Source: Hypericum androsaemum (taxonomy: Eukaryota; Streptophyta; Magnoliopsida; Malpighiales; Hypericaceae). Taken from it: a stretch of 64,000 bases of DNA. Where the stretch lies: the NCBI GenBank assembly GCA_963995505.1, contig OZ023188.1, forward strand, positions 5,394,001-5,458,000. The letters run 5' to 3'. Each line of letters starts with the position of its first letter. The first letter of the stretch is position 1. Below are positions 52,960-64,000 of the stretch, one piece after another. The notes under the pieces are model-generated. The model was given only the letters and a program-made list of their open reading frames with translations. It had not been told where the DNA came from and ran no database searches. The translations under genes were made by a program, and so were the position numbers.

Positions 52960-53767
52960 AATATTAATGAACAAGGTGCTACCTCTCAGAAATAAAATTC
53001 ATGATGAGTTGTAATACACTGGATAAGAAAAAAATGACCTGGTACATTACTTGTCAAGTCGGTGAATGAAAGTGCAAAGAAACAAGCATTCACCCTTGCC
53101 CCTTCTGTACACTTTGATTTTTTTATATTAGGCACCAATATCTACTAACCGACTTACCAGACAGTTTTTTCCTTTTTTATAAAAAAATTTATTGATGTGA
53201 TTAATATTTACAAAAATGAAATCTGTGTAGAATTCTTTCGTATAGGTACGAGATTGAACCAAGAGGATCAATTCAATGATAAAATCCAGTGAAAAAAACT
53301 GTTAAAAAAAAGTGTCCAATGTTAATGTTGCTAAAACACAATTCTACACTCCACTACTTGTCTTGCATGTTACCCCCGAGACCCCGAAGATTAATACTGC
53401 AATTAGCCTGAAAAGACCCTTACAAAATTTATCATAAAAAATTTTAACACTAATATGTTCGTATGAGTTCAACTCTAAACGATTAGGTTGAAATTATTTT
53501 TATTGTTCGATCAAAATGCTCAAATTCAATAGTTGTTATTAAGTTGAATCAATTTCCCAATTGTGAGACTAGAAGGAGGAAGACCAAATGTGGGCTAAAT
53601 TAAACAAATGCCACATATTGTTCTAGCAAATTATAAGCTCGTGAGAATTTCCATAGTTTCTTCTTCTTGCTAGGGGGAGTTCAACCACCACCTACCAATT
53701 TTCCCTTGCCCAACAAATGATCTTAAATGACCCACAATTGAATTCTCCCCCCATAATAGTGTGTTCC

Positions 53768-53793
53768 TCACTCTCTCTCTCTCTCTCTCTCTC
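53768..53793. repeat. (CT)n microsatellite
   Basis: About 12 CT units just upstream of a TATAAATA sequence. Such CT tracts are common in plant core promoters. Confidence 0.8.
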
Positions 53794-53815
53794 ACCTCCC
53801 TCCCTTATAAATATT

Positions 53816-53823
53816 ACGAGACT
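53816..53823 (+). promoter_or_regulatory. Candidate TATA box of the BDG-like gene
   Basis: TATAAATA, 408 bp upstream of the ATG at 54232 and directly after a CT tract and CCTCCCTCCC. If used, the 5' UTR is about 380 nt. TTTATATAGC at 54199-54208 is too close to the ATG for a normal leader. Confidence 0.4.
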
Positions 53824-54231
53824 AAATCCCACACGCTTTCATAAAATTAGCCAGCACATTTTTAGCTCCTCGATAGTCAATAACGTAGTTGCGCTATTTT
53901 CCTACAAAACCCAATTCCTAGAAATCAAAAACCTTGGAGATAAAAAACACACACGAATTAAGAAGACTCCCTCTTTATTTCGATTGGCTTAATAATCCCT
54001 TTAGAGAAAATCCGGAGAGGGGGGTAAATTACATTTGGGTCATCGTTATTTCCAATAAAAAAGAAATTAAAAGCTCCCAAAAATCTCTATTAATTAAATG
54101 GTTGATATTTCTTGCAACATTGTCCTCACCTCCGTATCTTTGTCCCTTTTAAGCTAAGCCCATCTTCACATTTCGTGTTACGTGTTTAACTAAACAAAAT
54201 TTATATAGCTAGCTAGCTCCTGATCTCGAAA

Positions 54232-57200
54232 ATGGCGGTAATGTGCAAGACGATGACCGCCATTAAAGTGACGGGAAGGTTGATACACGAGGCGCTGAGC
54301 TTCGTCGTCTTCCTGGCTCTCGATCTCCTCGATTTCCTCCTGTGTCTCACGTACAAAGTCGCGGATTTCTTCGTCGAAGCCGAGTGGAGGCCGTGTTACT
54401 GTACGTCAGCGAGGGAGGCCATAACCAGCAGCGGGAAGATCTTGGTATCGGAGCAAGGCGAGTCCAAGATCGTGTGCCTCACTTCCGGGAGCAAGCTCGA
54501 GCTCGAGGAGATCTCGGACACGCTGTACGCCCGCTCCTCGGTCCTGTCCGAGGTGTCGAAATCGACTGTGAATGAGCTCAACAAGAGGATCAAGGTGGAC
54601 AGGACCGTGGTGCAGTCCGCGAGCTGCCAGAAGGCAGCTCGTGGGCCGGCGAGGACGTTCACCGTGAGCTCCACCGTGGTGGAGATGCTCCGGGGGAAGG
54701 TGGGTGGTGGGAGGCAGTCCCTGTACCCCATCCCCAGGTGGTCAGATTGCGATTGTAAGCTTTGTACAAGTTGGACCACTTCTAGCAAGGAGAGCCTCTT
54801 TGTTAGTACTCAAGGGCCAAGAGGTAATTCGTCTAATTTTAATTTTAATCCGACATTGCTTGACTCTGTTTATCTATCGCTTTTTTATCGTGTTTCTTGA
54901 TAAATAATGTTGTGGTGGTGGTCAGGCAAGGCAAAAGAGGAGGTGATATTCATCCACGGGTTCATCTCGTCATCTGCATTCTGGACGGAGACCGTGTTCC
55001 CGAGCCTCTCCACCGCGGCCAAGTCGACCTACCGGCTGTTCGCGGTGGATCTGCTCGGGTTCGGGAGGAGCCCGAAGCCGACCGACTCGCTCTACACGCT
55101 CAAAGACCACGTAGACATGATAGAGAGCTCGGTGCTGGACGCCCACAAGGTCAGGTCGTTCCACATTGTGGCCCACTCGCTGGGGTGCATCCTGGCGCTG
55201 GCCCTGGCCGTGAAACACCCGGACTCGGTCAAGTCCCTGACCCTCATCGCACCGGTGAGTCTTAGTTTGGGAATTGATTGTGGGTTTTGGATTTAGGCCA
55301 TTTAATTACACTTTAAGCTGGGTGGTTGATGATGATCAAAGGAGACGTTTCGTTTTATTAAAGTGGCGGAGACCGAGAGCGTCTCTGTGTCGGGCGGGAG
55401 AAATTAATTAGGGGAAGACTTTTTATGACTCTTTCTAGGCCATTTTTTCCGGAATTGAAGGTTTATCCGCCACATTGCTGTTTTTATCTGAAATTTTTTT
55501 TCACCCTGGACAAATAATTCTTCTCCTGCTAGTAGATTTTGGGGAAAATATTTTTCTGCGAAATTTGTTCATTTAGTTTTTGGTCTATAATAAGTTTTTT
55601 TTCCTGAAGATTGAAATGGACAAAAAAAAGTTACCGGTACCATTTTTAAATGAAGGTTTCCAATCCTCATCAAATAAAGTCTTGTTGGAGTTAAGTTTTT
55701 AAGTTTTTTTAGCATGCGTTATTAGGAAAGCGTACATCTATTGGGTGCAGCAGTTTTAAATTTTAATTTAATATATAGATGACAAAAACAATTATGAAGT
55801 AATACTTCTCCGAACTTTAAATTCTGGCCAGTGGCCACCATTCTATGATAATTTTTTTGCTGCTTAGTATGTATTGTTGTTGTTGGTTCTTGTTCCTCTT
55901 TGACTTCACAATCCAATTTTTATTGGAAAGACGGTTAATTCATGATCATTTAGCTTGTCAAAATTTTTAATTTTTATGAAATACAATCAATAGAACATGT
56001 ATATACTACTCAGTATCTTCATACTTAACTAAATAATTTAGATCACCACGAGAAAAATAAACTAATTAAAAAAAATTTTGTATTGACAGCCGTACTATCC
56101 AGTGCCAAAAGGAGCACAAGCAACGCAGCACGTAATGAGAAAAGTGGCTCCTCGAAAACTATGGCCGTTGATTTCCTTCGGCTCGTCGATTGCTTGTTGG
56201 TACGAGCACATCTCCCGCACCATCTGCTTGCTCATTTGCAAGAACCACCGCCTCTGGGAATTTCTTGCCAAACTTGTCACTAGGAACAGGTAACCCCCTA
56301 TTATTTAATTAATTAATTTAATCTCTCTCTCTGTTTTTCTCTGTCTTGGTTTAATTTTCTTGTCTTGTTCTAATTTCCTTCCTACATTTCCTACCATTAA
56401 TCACCAACCTCCCAATTAATTCCTTCTTCTAGTTTTTGTCTACGTGCCGACGTTTGAAAGTAGAACGGGTAATAAAAGCCGCCGAACAACCTTAACTAGT
56501 CGGTATATTATTCTTACAAAGCCGGAATTCTCGTTGCCCGTATATCAATTAATCTGATGATGGTCACGGTTACCTGCATAAAAATGTCCTCCTCTCGTTG
56601 CCCCCACATTTATAAGGTTCGAATTCAAGCTTTCCTCGAAAAAAATAAACGTTGTGAAGTTGTGGGCCAATGGCTGGTTATTACATGGTCAGAAACCATC
56701 TATTTTCTGCCAGGATTCCTGAATAGGCATTTGTTTGATGTTAATTTTTTTTGGTGAGATTTAAATTGTTTTCACAATTTCGGATCTTATACGGTCATAA
56801 GATTCGATCCTCCCGCCTTATGCTTAAGGATTGATATCGTATCCATCAGACCATATATGAGTTGGTTTTGTTTGATGTTACTTGCTAGTACTTAACTGAT
56901 AGATACGTTCCAGCCCCAAAATTTTCTTATCCAATTTTTTTCTTATTAGACCAAAATTAACAAATTTCCTTCTTCAATAAAAAAAATTAACAACATCCAT
57001 TCTCATAATTTTCTTAGTTGTCCACTTCCTCAACTAATCTGAGAAAAAAGTGACGGAGAAATGTTTTTGTTTCTACACGTGGCAAGAGAACGACCTGTCA
57101 CCTTAAAGTAGGACTGGGAGTTCTACCCTTTTAGGCACCCAACCAGAGCAATTAAAGCCAGCTGTAGCATGTAATTTGTAGGAATTTCGCAGAATTGACA

Positions 57201-58105
57201 TAGGTTAGTTTTTTTTAGTTATCTGAGGTTTCTAAATGCAAACTCGGTAGGCTACCTAAGCCAATTCTTTTATCTTATTAATAATCGAGTACTCTTATAT
57301 CGTACGTATAAAATTTGGAGTAATTAATCATGACCTATGATAAGGCATTGTTTTAATTATTTCTTACATTAATAATGAATATATATTACTTTATGTAAGG
57401 TGGCGCATGAGAGCCATTCGAATTTTTCTGAGACTGAATTTTGATACTAAATTTTCATTACCAAAATTAAATAAAAAAGTAAGTCCCTCCCATCACATAA
57501 ATTGATTCCCCGAGCCCCCGTAGATTTCGGCACTTTAAGAAAGCTACTTGCCTATTTTTAAAAGCTTATCAAATTCCATCAAATCGAAGTCACGAACCCG
57601 ACGGAGACATTTGTACTTAATGCAGAAATAATAAATTCGACAAGGACGTGGATCTACTGTCCCTTGCAGGAATTTAATGCTAAACTTGGCATACCTTATA
57701 ATATTAACCTAAGATTGAAAAAATATATTATATTATTCAATTTTTCGAGTATTAATTTAGTGACATTTTTTTCGGAGCAGGATCAAGATGTTCCTACTCG
57801 AGGGCTTCTTTTGTCACACACATAACGCAGCATGGCATACCTTGCACAACATCATTTGCGGCACCGCGAGCAAGCTCGACGGTTACCTCGACGCCGTCCG
57901 CGACAGCCTTAAGTGTCCGGTCACCGTCTTCCACGGCGAAGACGACGAAGTAATTCCCGTGGAATGCAGCTACAATGTCAGAGAGAAGGTGCCTCGAGCT
58001 AATGTTAAGGTGGTCAAGAACAGGGACCATATCACAATTGTTGTTGGCAGGCAAGAGGAATTCGCTAGGGAATTGGAAGAGATTTGGAGGTCATCCAGCA
58101 ACTGA
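54232..58105 (+). CDS. BDG: BODYGUARD-like alpha/beta hydrolase (cuticle formation)
   Basis: Probable orthologue of the epidermal alpha/beta-fold hydrolase BODYGUARD, needed for cutin and cuticle assembly at the outer cell wall. Its exact substrate is unsettled. Four exons: 54232-54823, 54926-55254, 56090-56289, 57781-58105. They join in phase with GT-AG borders to 481 residues, close to the family length. A hydrophobic segment (about residues 15-45) acts as signal or anchor. Family-specific C-Y-C, E-I-S-D-T-L-Y and P-R-W-S-D-C blocks lie in exon 1. Exon 2 has F-I-H-G-F (oxyanion loop), D-L-L-G-F-G-R-S and V-A-H-S-L-G-C with the nucleophile serine. Exon 4 has F-H-G-E-D-D-E-V-I-P (aspartate) and D-H-I-T-I (histidine), completing the triad. 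Introns are 102, 835 and 1491 bp. Exon 1 is rich in G and C at third positions. It looks functional. Confidence 0.92.
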
Positions 58106-58410
58106 GGATTATTTTGAAGAGAATTTGGGCAATTTAATTCAAGACATGTATTTTGTTTAATTTGTTATATGAGGTATATGGCTGGTCATATATAGCTTTT
58201 GGGGTCAGATTAAATATGTTAAGATTGGCAAATTTAATTTCCCCTAGCTTCTCTAAATATGTATAGCTTGTTCTTAGGCGTGAGAAGTTTTTAATAAGAA
58301 CTGTGGAAAGATGAATAGAAATTCAAGGTATCAACTCTCTAAAATAAAGTTTTCTCTATTTTTTTTATAAGTAAAGTATTGTATTCTACCAAAATAGTCC
58401 GCTAAGAAAG
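58106..58410. other. 3' flank of the BDG-like gene
   Basis: Probable 3' UTR and downstream region. AAATATGTATAG and AATAAG near 58252-58295 could contribute to polyadenylation. Confidence 0.4.
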
Positions 58411-59850
58411 TTACCAGATAACGCTTATCAACAGACCCCATAGTGATAGACGTTGTCTGAGCACATCCTCCAAAGTGACCCCGAAAGAATCAAAACCAAA
58501 AGGCACTAAAGCCATCGAAAAACAGACCCGAAAAATACACCAAATATAGGGCAAATCAAACCAAATCAACCTCGGGAATAAGCAGAGGTATGGGGAATCA
58601 AAGGACCAAAAAAGGTATGTACCATGAGCAACTGCCTTGATCACTTGGAGAATCTTCGAAGTGTCCTCCTCCCAAGAAAAGCTCATTACAACCGCAAGTC
58701 GCCAAGCTTCGGCCATTAGTTCTACTTGAAGAGCCGCGTCTTGCTCCTCCATGCCAACGACAATCACCCCAGGCAAAGCGTCGACAATAGTTTCTTAGGC
58801 GACTTGATTTTTACTTTCCTTAACGAAAATGTCATGAGAGCCGCGACCTTCTCTATGGGCCTTCTTTCACGGCAACTAGTACGCGTCAGAGTCGGGGGGA
58901 GGCTGGTTGCCCAAGTTGACTTGCCTATACACAACATGAGAATGTGTTTCTGACTCAATCACCACCCATCCATATCATTAAACAGGACCTGGTGAAGCCA
59001 AGCCTCCGCCTCAGACACTTGCTTTAGATCCCCCACCTCTTCTACAGAAACAAAAGAATAAGCAACTTTGTGAACCCCAACCAGCTACAGAATAACAGGG
59101 ACAGATGAGGGCGAGGGTGTAGCAGAACCAGCAGCAAGGAGCTGCAACTCCCCCACACTAACAGAAGCCGACACCATGTCCACCATAGAGCCAAGAGGAG
59201 TAGCGAGCTACAATAACTCGTGACCAGAAGCACCCTCATCGACCACCGCAGCAACTATGTCAACATCAACCAAAGCCATCTGCACTTTAAATAAACTTGC
59301 AACAAAATTGAGCTCCTGCCCGAGATCTGTAGCAGAGGCAGCTGAACATCAGGATCAATTCCAGCAACATTAGGCGAAGCAGCAGCATCATTAAGAGGTT
59401 GCACTCCCGTAGAAACTTTAGCAAGAAAATCTCCTTACCCAGCTTTAAATTGATGACACGATACACTCGATCCATCAAGCTAGAAGAAATAAGCACCAAT
59501 GTCACATCTAATATATTCCTACTAGACGTAAGCTCGTGAACTGCCTTAAAATCCCCCAGCGAGCCCAAAATCCATTCATGAAAGTTAACATACCAGACCT
59601 ATAACAGAATACCACGAATCTGAAGCCATAAGCATCGGGTAGTAGCCCAAAAGCCCAGAGACCAAGGAGCGACCGGCTTAAAGAGCGGTGAAATCTTAGG
59701 GCACTATAGAAATGAAAGCTCGACCGAGGAGAAAGAGATGAGGGCCCTAACGCGAAATTCCTACACACCAAAATCATAAAGGTTCTGGGAGAGTCTATTA
59801 TCATCAAAAAGAGACGTCAAAATTGCCATGAGAAGAAGACGAGGGGTCCA
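58411..59850 (-). mobile_element. Degenerate LINE-like retroelement fragment
   Basis: Minus-strand frames broken by many stops. From 59807 downwards, F-M-N-G-F-W and L-G-D-F-K-A-V-H-E-L recall the N-terminal (ORF1-type) region of plant LINEs. At 58776-58660 A-A-L-Q-V-E-L-M-A-E-A-W-R-L-A-V recalls the Glu-Ala-x-Ala step of plant LINE RNase H domains. The part between is low-complexity and unassigned. The reverse transcriptase is missing, so this would be a deleted copy. The assignment is tentative. Confidence 0.4.
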
Positions 59851-60182
59851 CCGCCAACCCCAACCTCCCCGTCGCTGGGAGGTGGAAAGGGGTGACGGTG
59901 GGGAGCGGGTTTGGATAACAGGAAAGAAGAAGTCAGTTGAAGTGAAGAAAGGGGTTAGGGTAATTTGGGGGAGCGGGGGAGAATTGGGAAAGAGAGGTAT
60001 AATTACAAGTTAATGTAAATACTCGATCGCGATAATAATGATAATTAATGTGTCAAATGTTTCACAATTTACTTAAACATTTTGTTAACCACACATTTTT
60101 TGGCTACGAAAATCAAAAATAAAACTAGGGATCAATTATGGAGAATTTTTTGGCTAAAGTTTTCTCTACTTTAGCCGGTGAA
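59851..60182. other. Intergenic
   Basis: A purine-rich block (59880-60000) and AT-rich sequence. No gene seen. Confidence 0.4.
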
Positions 60183-61040
60183 TTATCTTATAAGGGTTAC
60201 TGGCAATAAAACCGATGAACCTGTACTTGGGTTATTCCTGATGAACCTGTTGTTGACATAGTCCAGTAGAATCGCTCGGTCCTTGGCAAAAACGAAGAGG
60301 TTTCGATCCGGGGAGAGTTGGAGGAAAGGGTAGCTCGCGCACATCTGCCACATGTCTTTTTTTTTGCTATTGGGGATTTTACCATTGCCCTTGGATTTTT
60401 GCCGTTGCCGTTGGGATTTTATCGTTTCCATTGTAAAAAATGACATGTTTGTTGTGGAATTCAAATTTGCTTTTGAAGGGAAGAAGGGTGAGAATATCAC
60501 CACTGAACCAAACACGCTTCTTTAGTATAAAGGCGCGCGGACTATATTTAATACTAGTTAGCAGAATGGTACTGTTGGGAACTTACCGATACCTAATCCA
60601 ACCCAGATTATGCTTTCATCAGATAAAAATTAGATGGATGCATACCATCTCATGGTAGTTAGGCTGTCAGGAATTTCCTCCTATCGTAATTTGAACAAGG
60701 AGGAAAATTCTCGATGACCCGCTCTCTAAGCTTATATCGCATGCTCTGGATTAGTACATCGTCAGGTGACAACCATCTATCCTTAAGGATCGTGAGTGAT
60801 CGGATGGCTCGGGTAGCATGATCAAACCTGACCAAATGTACGTGGCACTCCGTGGGGTTCTGGTCAAAATAGACACTGCATTTTCCTTCAAGAAGAGAAA
60901 TGTTGAGAGGGACCAAAATTAGCCCGGAAATAACCCTGTCGTTTGTGAGCAACTGGATATGCATTGCTGAAATGCCTGTGCTCCTATTTAGTAGCTTCCA
61001 TTTCCCCAACTGGTTGCCTAGACTTGAAGATTGGTAATTG
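60183..61040 (-). pseudogene. Glyoxal oxidase (GLOX-type aldehyde oxidase) pseudogene, 5' part
   Basis: Minus strand, from about 61040: L-G-K-W-K-L-L-N-R-S-T-G-I-S-A-M-H-I-Q-L-L, then C-H-V-H-L-V-R-F-D, V-I-E-N-F-P-P-C-S. After a disrupted part come A-S-Y-P-F-L-Q-L-S-P-D-R-N-L-F-V-F-A and R-A-I-L-L-D-Y with N-P-S-T-G-S-S-V-L-L-P. These are successive blocks of the copper radical oxidase family (GLOX, galactose-oxidase-like beta-propeller), in order. The section between about 60320 and 60660 is out of frame with stops, and the C-terminal half with the metal ligands is absent. Non-functional. The match is from family memory. Confidence 0.75.
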
Positions 61041-61138
61041 GAATAGGTGAAAATTAGTGAATAGGAGAAGTCAAATGGCTAGAAGTATTCCAAATATACA
61101 ATAGTTATTCCATAATTATGATTTGGTATTAATAATTT
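61041..61138. other. Short intergenic spacer with the 9-bp target site
   Basis: Ends in TAATAATTT (61130-61138), the left copy of the target duplication of element M4. Confidence 0.7.
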
Positions 61139-62426
61139 GGGCAAATTACCCTCACATCCCTGAGGTTTGGTCACCCTCCCCCTAGGGTCCTTGACTTTTG
61201 AAAAATGATTGTCCCGTCCCTAAGTTTTGATGATAATAGACTCTCGGGTCCCTGGAGCCGGAATATTCCATATTCTCCGGTGAACCCCTACTTGAAATGA
61301 CCAAAATGTTCTTCAAAAAAAATTTTCTTCGAAACAACAAATTCTCAAATTAACATCAACCAAACCCAGAAAATAATACCAATTACAAATTCAAAAAATC
61401 TCAATACCTAAGAACACTCCATCGACAACATCAAGCCCAAGAACTCCATGTGCAACCAAAGGCAAACGCTCATCTCCCAACCCAGAAAATAATACCAATT
61501 ATTGCTGCCTTCCAGAAGGCTCTATGGCCACCACTAGTATCACACCCATCTTGTCTTCTTCGAAACTACAGCCACAAAACCCATCTTGTCTTCCTTGAAA
61601 CCACGGCCTCGAAATCCATTTCCTCGAAACCAGATCTAGATGGTGACCTCGAAAGGGGTTGTTGCCAGAACGGACCTCGGAGCTCTTCTACTCCGGTCGT
61701 CGGGCAAGCTGGGTTACAGGGTGAGGTCGAGGCACGACAAGGCCGAGGTAGGGGAGCTGGTTGCCGGTGAAGAAGTTGAGGCACGACGAAGTTGAGGTAA
61801 GTGAAGACGCTCGAGGTCGAGGTCGAGGTTGAGGTTGGAGACGAAAGACGAAAGTCAGAATTGTGTTCGAGATTTCTGGGATTTGATTCGAAGCTCGAGG
61901 TTTCAGATCGAGTCTTTGTACTTTGGTTTAACCAAACACATCTTGCCTTTTGTCTCTGTCTCGGCGCCGTCATCTCCGTCGCGGTGGTCTCCAACGCCTT
62001 CATCTCTGTCTCGTCTCCGTCGTGGTGGTCTCTAACGCCTTCGTCGCCCCCAGCTACATCCGCCAGTCCGCCCCTTCGGAAGTTAAGGAAGATTAGTTGT
62101 TGTTAATTAGAATTGAAGAGATTAGATTAGTTGGTGTTAATTGAAATTAGAGTTTATAAAATTATTTGATTCTAAAGTTTAGTTTTGGTTAAAAGTTGGG
62201 AGGAAGAAGAAGGTGAAGGTAGAAGGAGAAGATTTTTTTGATTTTTAAGTTAGGGGCATTTTGGTCATTTCAGGTGGGGGTTCACTGGAGAATATGGAAT
62301 ATTTTGGCTCCAGGGACCCGAGAGTCTATTATCATCAAAACTTAGGGACGGGACAATCATTTTCCAAAAGTCAGGGACCCTAGAGGGAGGGTGACCAAAC
62401 CTCAGGGACGTGAGAGTAATTTGCCC
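61139..62426. mobile_element. Mutator-like element M4 (Pack-MULE candidate)
   Basis: 1288 bp with inverted termini of about 170 bp, from GGGCAAATTACCCTCACATC to the inverse GACGTGAGAGTAATTTGCCC. A perfect 9-bp duplication TAATAATTT lies outside (61130-61138 and 62427-62435), diagnostic for Mutator-type insertion. The cargo (about 61440-62090) is GC-rich, with open frames on both strands (61450-61770 and 61801-62106 plus; 61566-62003 minus) containing low-complexity Glu/Val or Ser/Pro repeats. I cannot name its source. No transposase frame. Confidence 0.85.
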
Positions 62427-62679
62427 TAATAATTTTTAGGATTCTATCAGTTGGCAATTTTTATGATCTTTCTTACCAACAGTATTCAAATCATTGATCT
62501 TGCAATAAGATATGAGAGAGAAAGTGAACCATGCAGCGGACGACAATAAAATTGTGGCTTAGAAAAAACTTTATCATTTAGTATATACAGTCATATTTGT
62601 ATATGAATTATTACAAAGTTATTTAGCCATACAATTCCACCTAAAAAAAATAGAAAATTAACGTCAGGTCTTTGGTGTT

Positions 62680-64000
62680 TGGATATTTCACACTCGCCCT
62701 CCTATATTCTGGTAATCGATTAAAAAATCTCCATATTTTGGTAAAATTATATCATGAGGCCTTTGAAACCAGAATTAGACTTTTTCTCCAGCAAAAGCCC
62801 ACATGAAATGACACAAATACCCTTACACAAAAACAAACATCTTCTTCGACCTTTAATCACCAAAAATATGAACACCAAATTTTAAAAAAACTCTCAATAA
62901 TCCAATAACACCAACCCAAATTAAATCAATTAAATCCATCTCGACCTCCATTACCTCTCAATCCCGACCGCACCGACCTCTGTTCGTCTCCATCGGCACC
63001 ACCGACCCAGTAACAAACACCAACCCGACCTCTCCATCCTGACCTCACCGACCTCCGTTCTTCAACCCACCGACAAGACCCATCTCCTCCAAGTCGGCCC
63101 AACTCCTGCCTCGACCCTCCTCCGACGTCATCGCCGGCCCACGCGATGCTCTTTTCGCCTACCCTGCCTCAATTAACACCGATGAGGTTGTCGATGTAGC
63201 CATGGAGGAGGTCCTTAAGCGAGTCCCGATAAGGCAGATCTCGAGGAAGACGACGCGTCAGACGTCCTCCTCCGGTGGTGGACGGCGGCATCCTCGCTCC
63301 CGGACAAAATCAGCGGCATCCCCCTAACCGTCGTCGTAGCCTGAAAAGGCATGAATAAGCAAAAAAAGGCATGAAAAGACAAGAAAATGCAAGAAAAGTC
63401 ATGAAAAAGCATGAAAAGGCATGAAAAGTCATGAAAAGGCATGAAAATGCAAGAAAATGCATTAAAAGGCAAGAAAAGGCAAGAAAAGGCATGAAAAGGC
63501 TTGAAAAGGCAAGAAAAGGCAAGAAAATGCAAGAAAAGGCATGAAAAGGCAAGAAAAGTCATAAAAAGGCAAGAAAAGGCAAGAAAAATCATGAAAAGGC
63601 ATGAAAAGCCTAACCGGCACCGTCCCCATCCACATCCAATGAAGGAGCCACCAGATACAGGCACCGATTCAGGTTGAAACGGTCAGGTATTGCCGTCGAG
63701 AACGTTGTGTTGGGACGTGAGGAAGAAATGGTGGCTGAATCGAACTTGGGGTTTCGTTAGGATCTAGTTTCTTTATTTTTGAAGATGATTTCATGATTTT
63801 TATTGTTATTTTTGGATATGGTTTTTTTTATTTCTTGAAGATGGTGTTCATGTTTTTGATATTTAAAGATTGAAATTTTTTTTTTGTGTGCGAAAGATTA
63901 TAAAGAAGAAGGGCATTTGTGTCATTTCATGTGAGCTTTCGTTGTAGAAAAAGTCAGATTCTGGCTTCAGGGGTCCTATGATATAATTTTAACAAATTAT
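62680..64000. mobile_element. Related inverted-terminal element M5 (cut by window end)
   Basis: The left arm (62700-62830: AAATCTCCATATTTTGGTAA, AATTATATCATGAGGCC, CCAGAATTAGAC, CATGAAATGACACAAATACC) is answered by its inverse at 63915-64000 (GGGCATTTGTGTCATTTCAT, AGTCAGATTCTGG, GGGTCCTATGATATAATTTT). The inner layout matches M1-M4, with different arm sequence. The cargo 62940-63330 is GC-rich and partly open (D-V-L-L-R-W-W-T-A-A-S-S-L-P in one plus frame). The outer right end and target duplication lie beyond the window. Confidence 0.6.
63336..63610. repeat. 10-bp-period minisatellite
   Basis: About 27 consecutive 10-bp units of the form (C)AAGAAAAGG or (C)ATGAAAAGG with few changes of register. 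It lies inside the cargo of element M5. Minus-strand frames give a ten-residue periodic peptide (F-S-C-L-F repeats) because three units make 30 bp. Confidence 0.9.

Larger units (their letters stand above)
52965..54231. other. Upstream region of the BDG-like gene
   Basis: 52965-53700 is AT-rich with no gene. 53768-53793 is a CT microsatellite and 53816-53823 a TATAAATA box candidate, followed by about 400 bp that may be a long 5' UTR. Two short frames in it (53717-53992 and 53934-54152) are not convincing genes but could act as upstream ORFs. Confidence 0.45.

Noticed and set aside
54824..54900. Exon 1 of the BDG-like gene reading through to the stop at 54898
   Set aside because: A GT donor at 54824 and AG acceptor at 54925 join conserved family blocks in phase. 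The read-through would lose the whole catalytic domain.
63336..63610. CRISPR-like regularly spaced repeat
   Set aside because: The 10-bp units are contiguous with no unique spacers, and the setting is plant nuclear DNA.

Overview
This is repeat-rich nuclear DNA from a eudicot plant. Introns are AT-rich with GT-AG borders. The window holds plant-specific gene families (GH9 endoglucanases, a DWARF27-like carotenoid isomerase, a BODYGUARD-type alpha/beta hydrolase) among Ty1/copia and Ty3/gypsy retrotransposons, LINE relics, tRNA-derived SINEs, MITEs and Mutator-like elements. I cannot name the species. No bacterial operon, CRISPR array or obvious defence system is present. All exon structures were read by eye from splice borders, reading phase and comparison between paralogues.

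Layout. 1-1815: decayed LINE 3' part (RT tail, zf-RVT, RNase H). 2695-3080: MITE-like repeat. 3323-7896: non-autonomous Ty3/gypsy element on the minus strand with two LTRs and a perfect AGATT target duplication. 7897-8640: degenerate element arm. 9256-32034: tandem array of GH9 endo-1,4-beta-glucanase genes, all on the minus strand. It has three intact seven-exon genes (A 9256-11252, B 23936-25931, D 29981-32034), one truncated frameshifted pseudogene (C 27114-28305) and a fifth, almost erased copy (E) left as an exon-7 scrap at 18828-18930 and an orphan promoter and start region at 20838-21006. The array is interrupted by a truncated Mutator-like element (11912), a second diverged Ty3/gypsy derivative (12540-18447) split by a 2.7-kb solo LTR (15551-18219), and a complete Mutator-like element (19309-20304) carrying a RACK1-like scrap.

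32414-33609: another Mutator-like element. 33769-34988: large inverted repeat. About 35948 and 40561: two SINEs of one family. 36747-38575: intact six-exon D27-like gene (minus). 40775-43398: internally deleted copia element. About 43870-44550: LTR-element relic. 45564-45930: minisatellite. 46311-46470: aquaporin (TIP-like) fragment. 47891-52959: full-length copia element with perfect AATAT target duplication and one reading frame broken only by four TAG codons.

54232-58105: intact four-exon BODYGUARD-like gene (plus). 58411-59850: LINE-like relic. 60183-61040: glyoxal-oxidase (GLOX) pseudogene. 61139-62426: Mutator-like element with a perfect 9-bp target duplication. 62680-64000: a further related element, cut by the window end, containing a 10-bp-period minisatellite.

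Biologically, the intact genes concern the cell wall and surface (secreted GH9 glucanases, the cuticle hydrolase BDG) and plastid carotenoid isomerisation (D27-like). The most unusual content is a family of about 1.0-1.3-kb elements with long inverted termini, 9-bp target duplications and different GC-rich cargo in each copy, which fits Pack-MULEs, and the layered birth-and-death history of the GH9 array.
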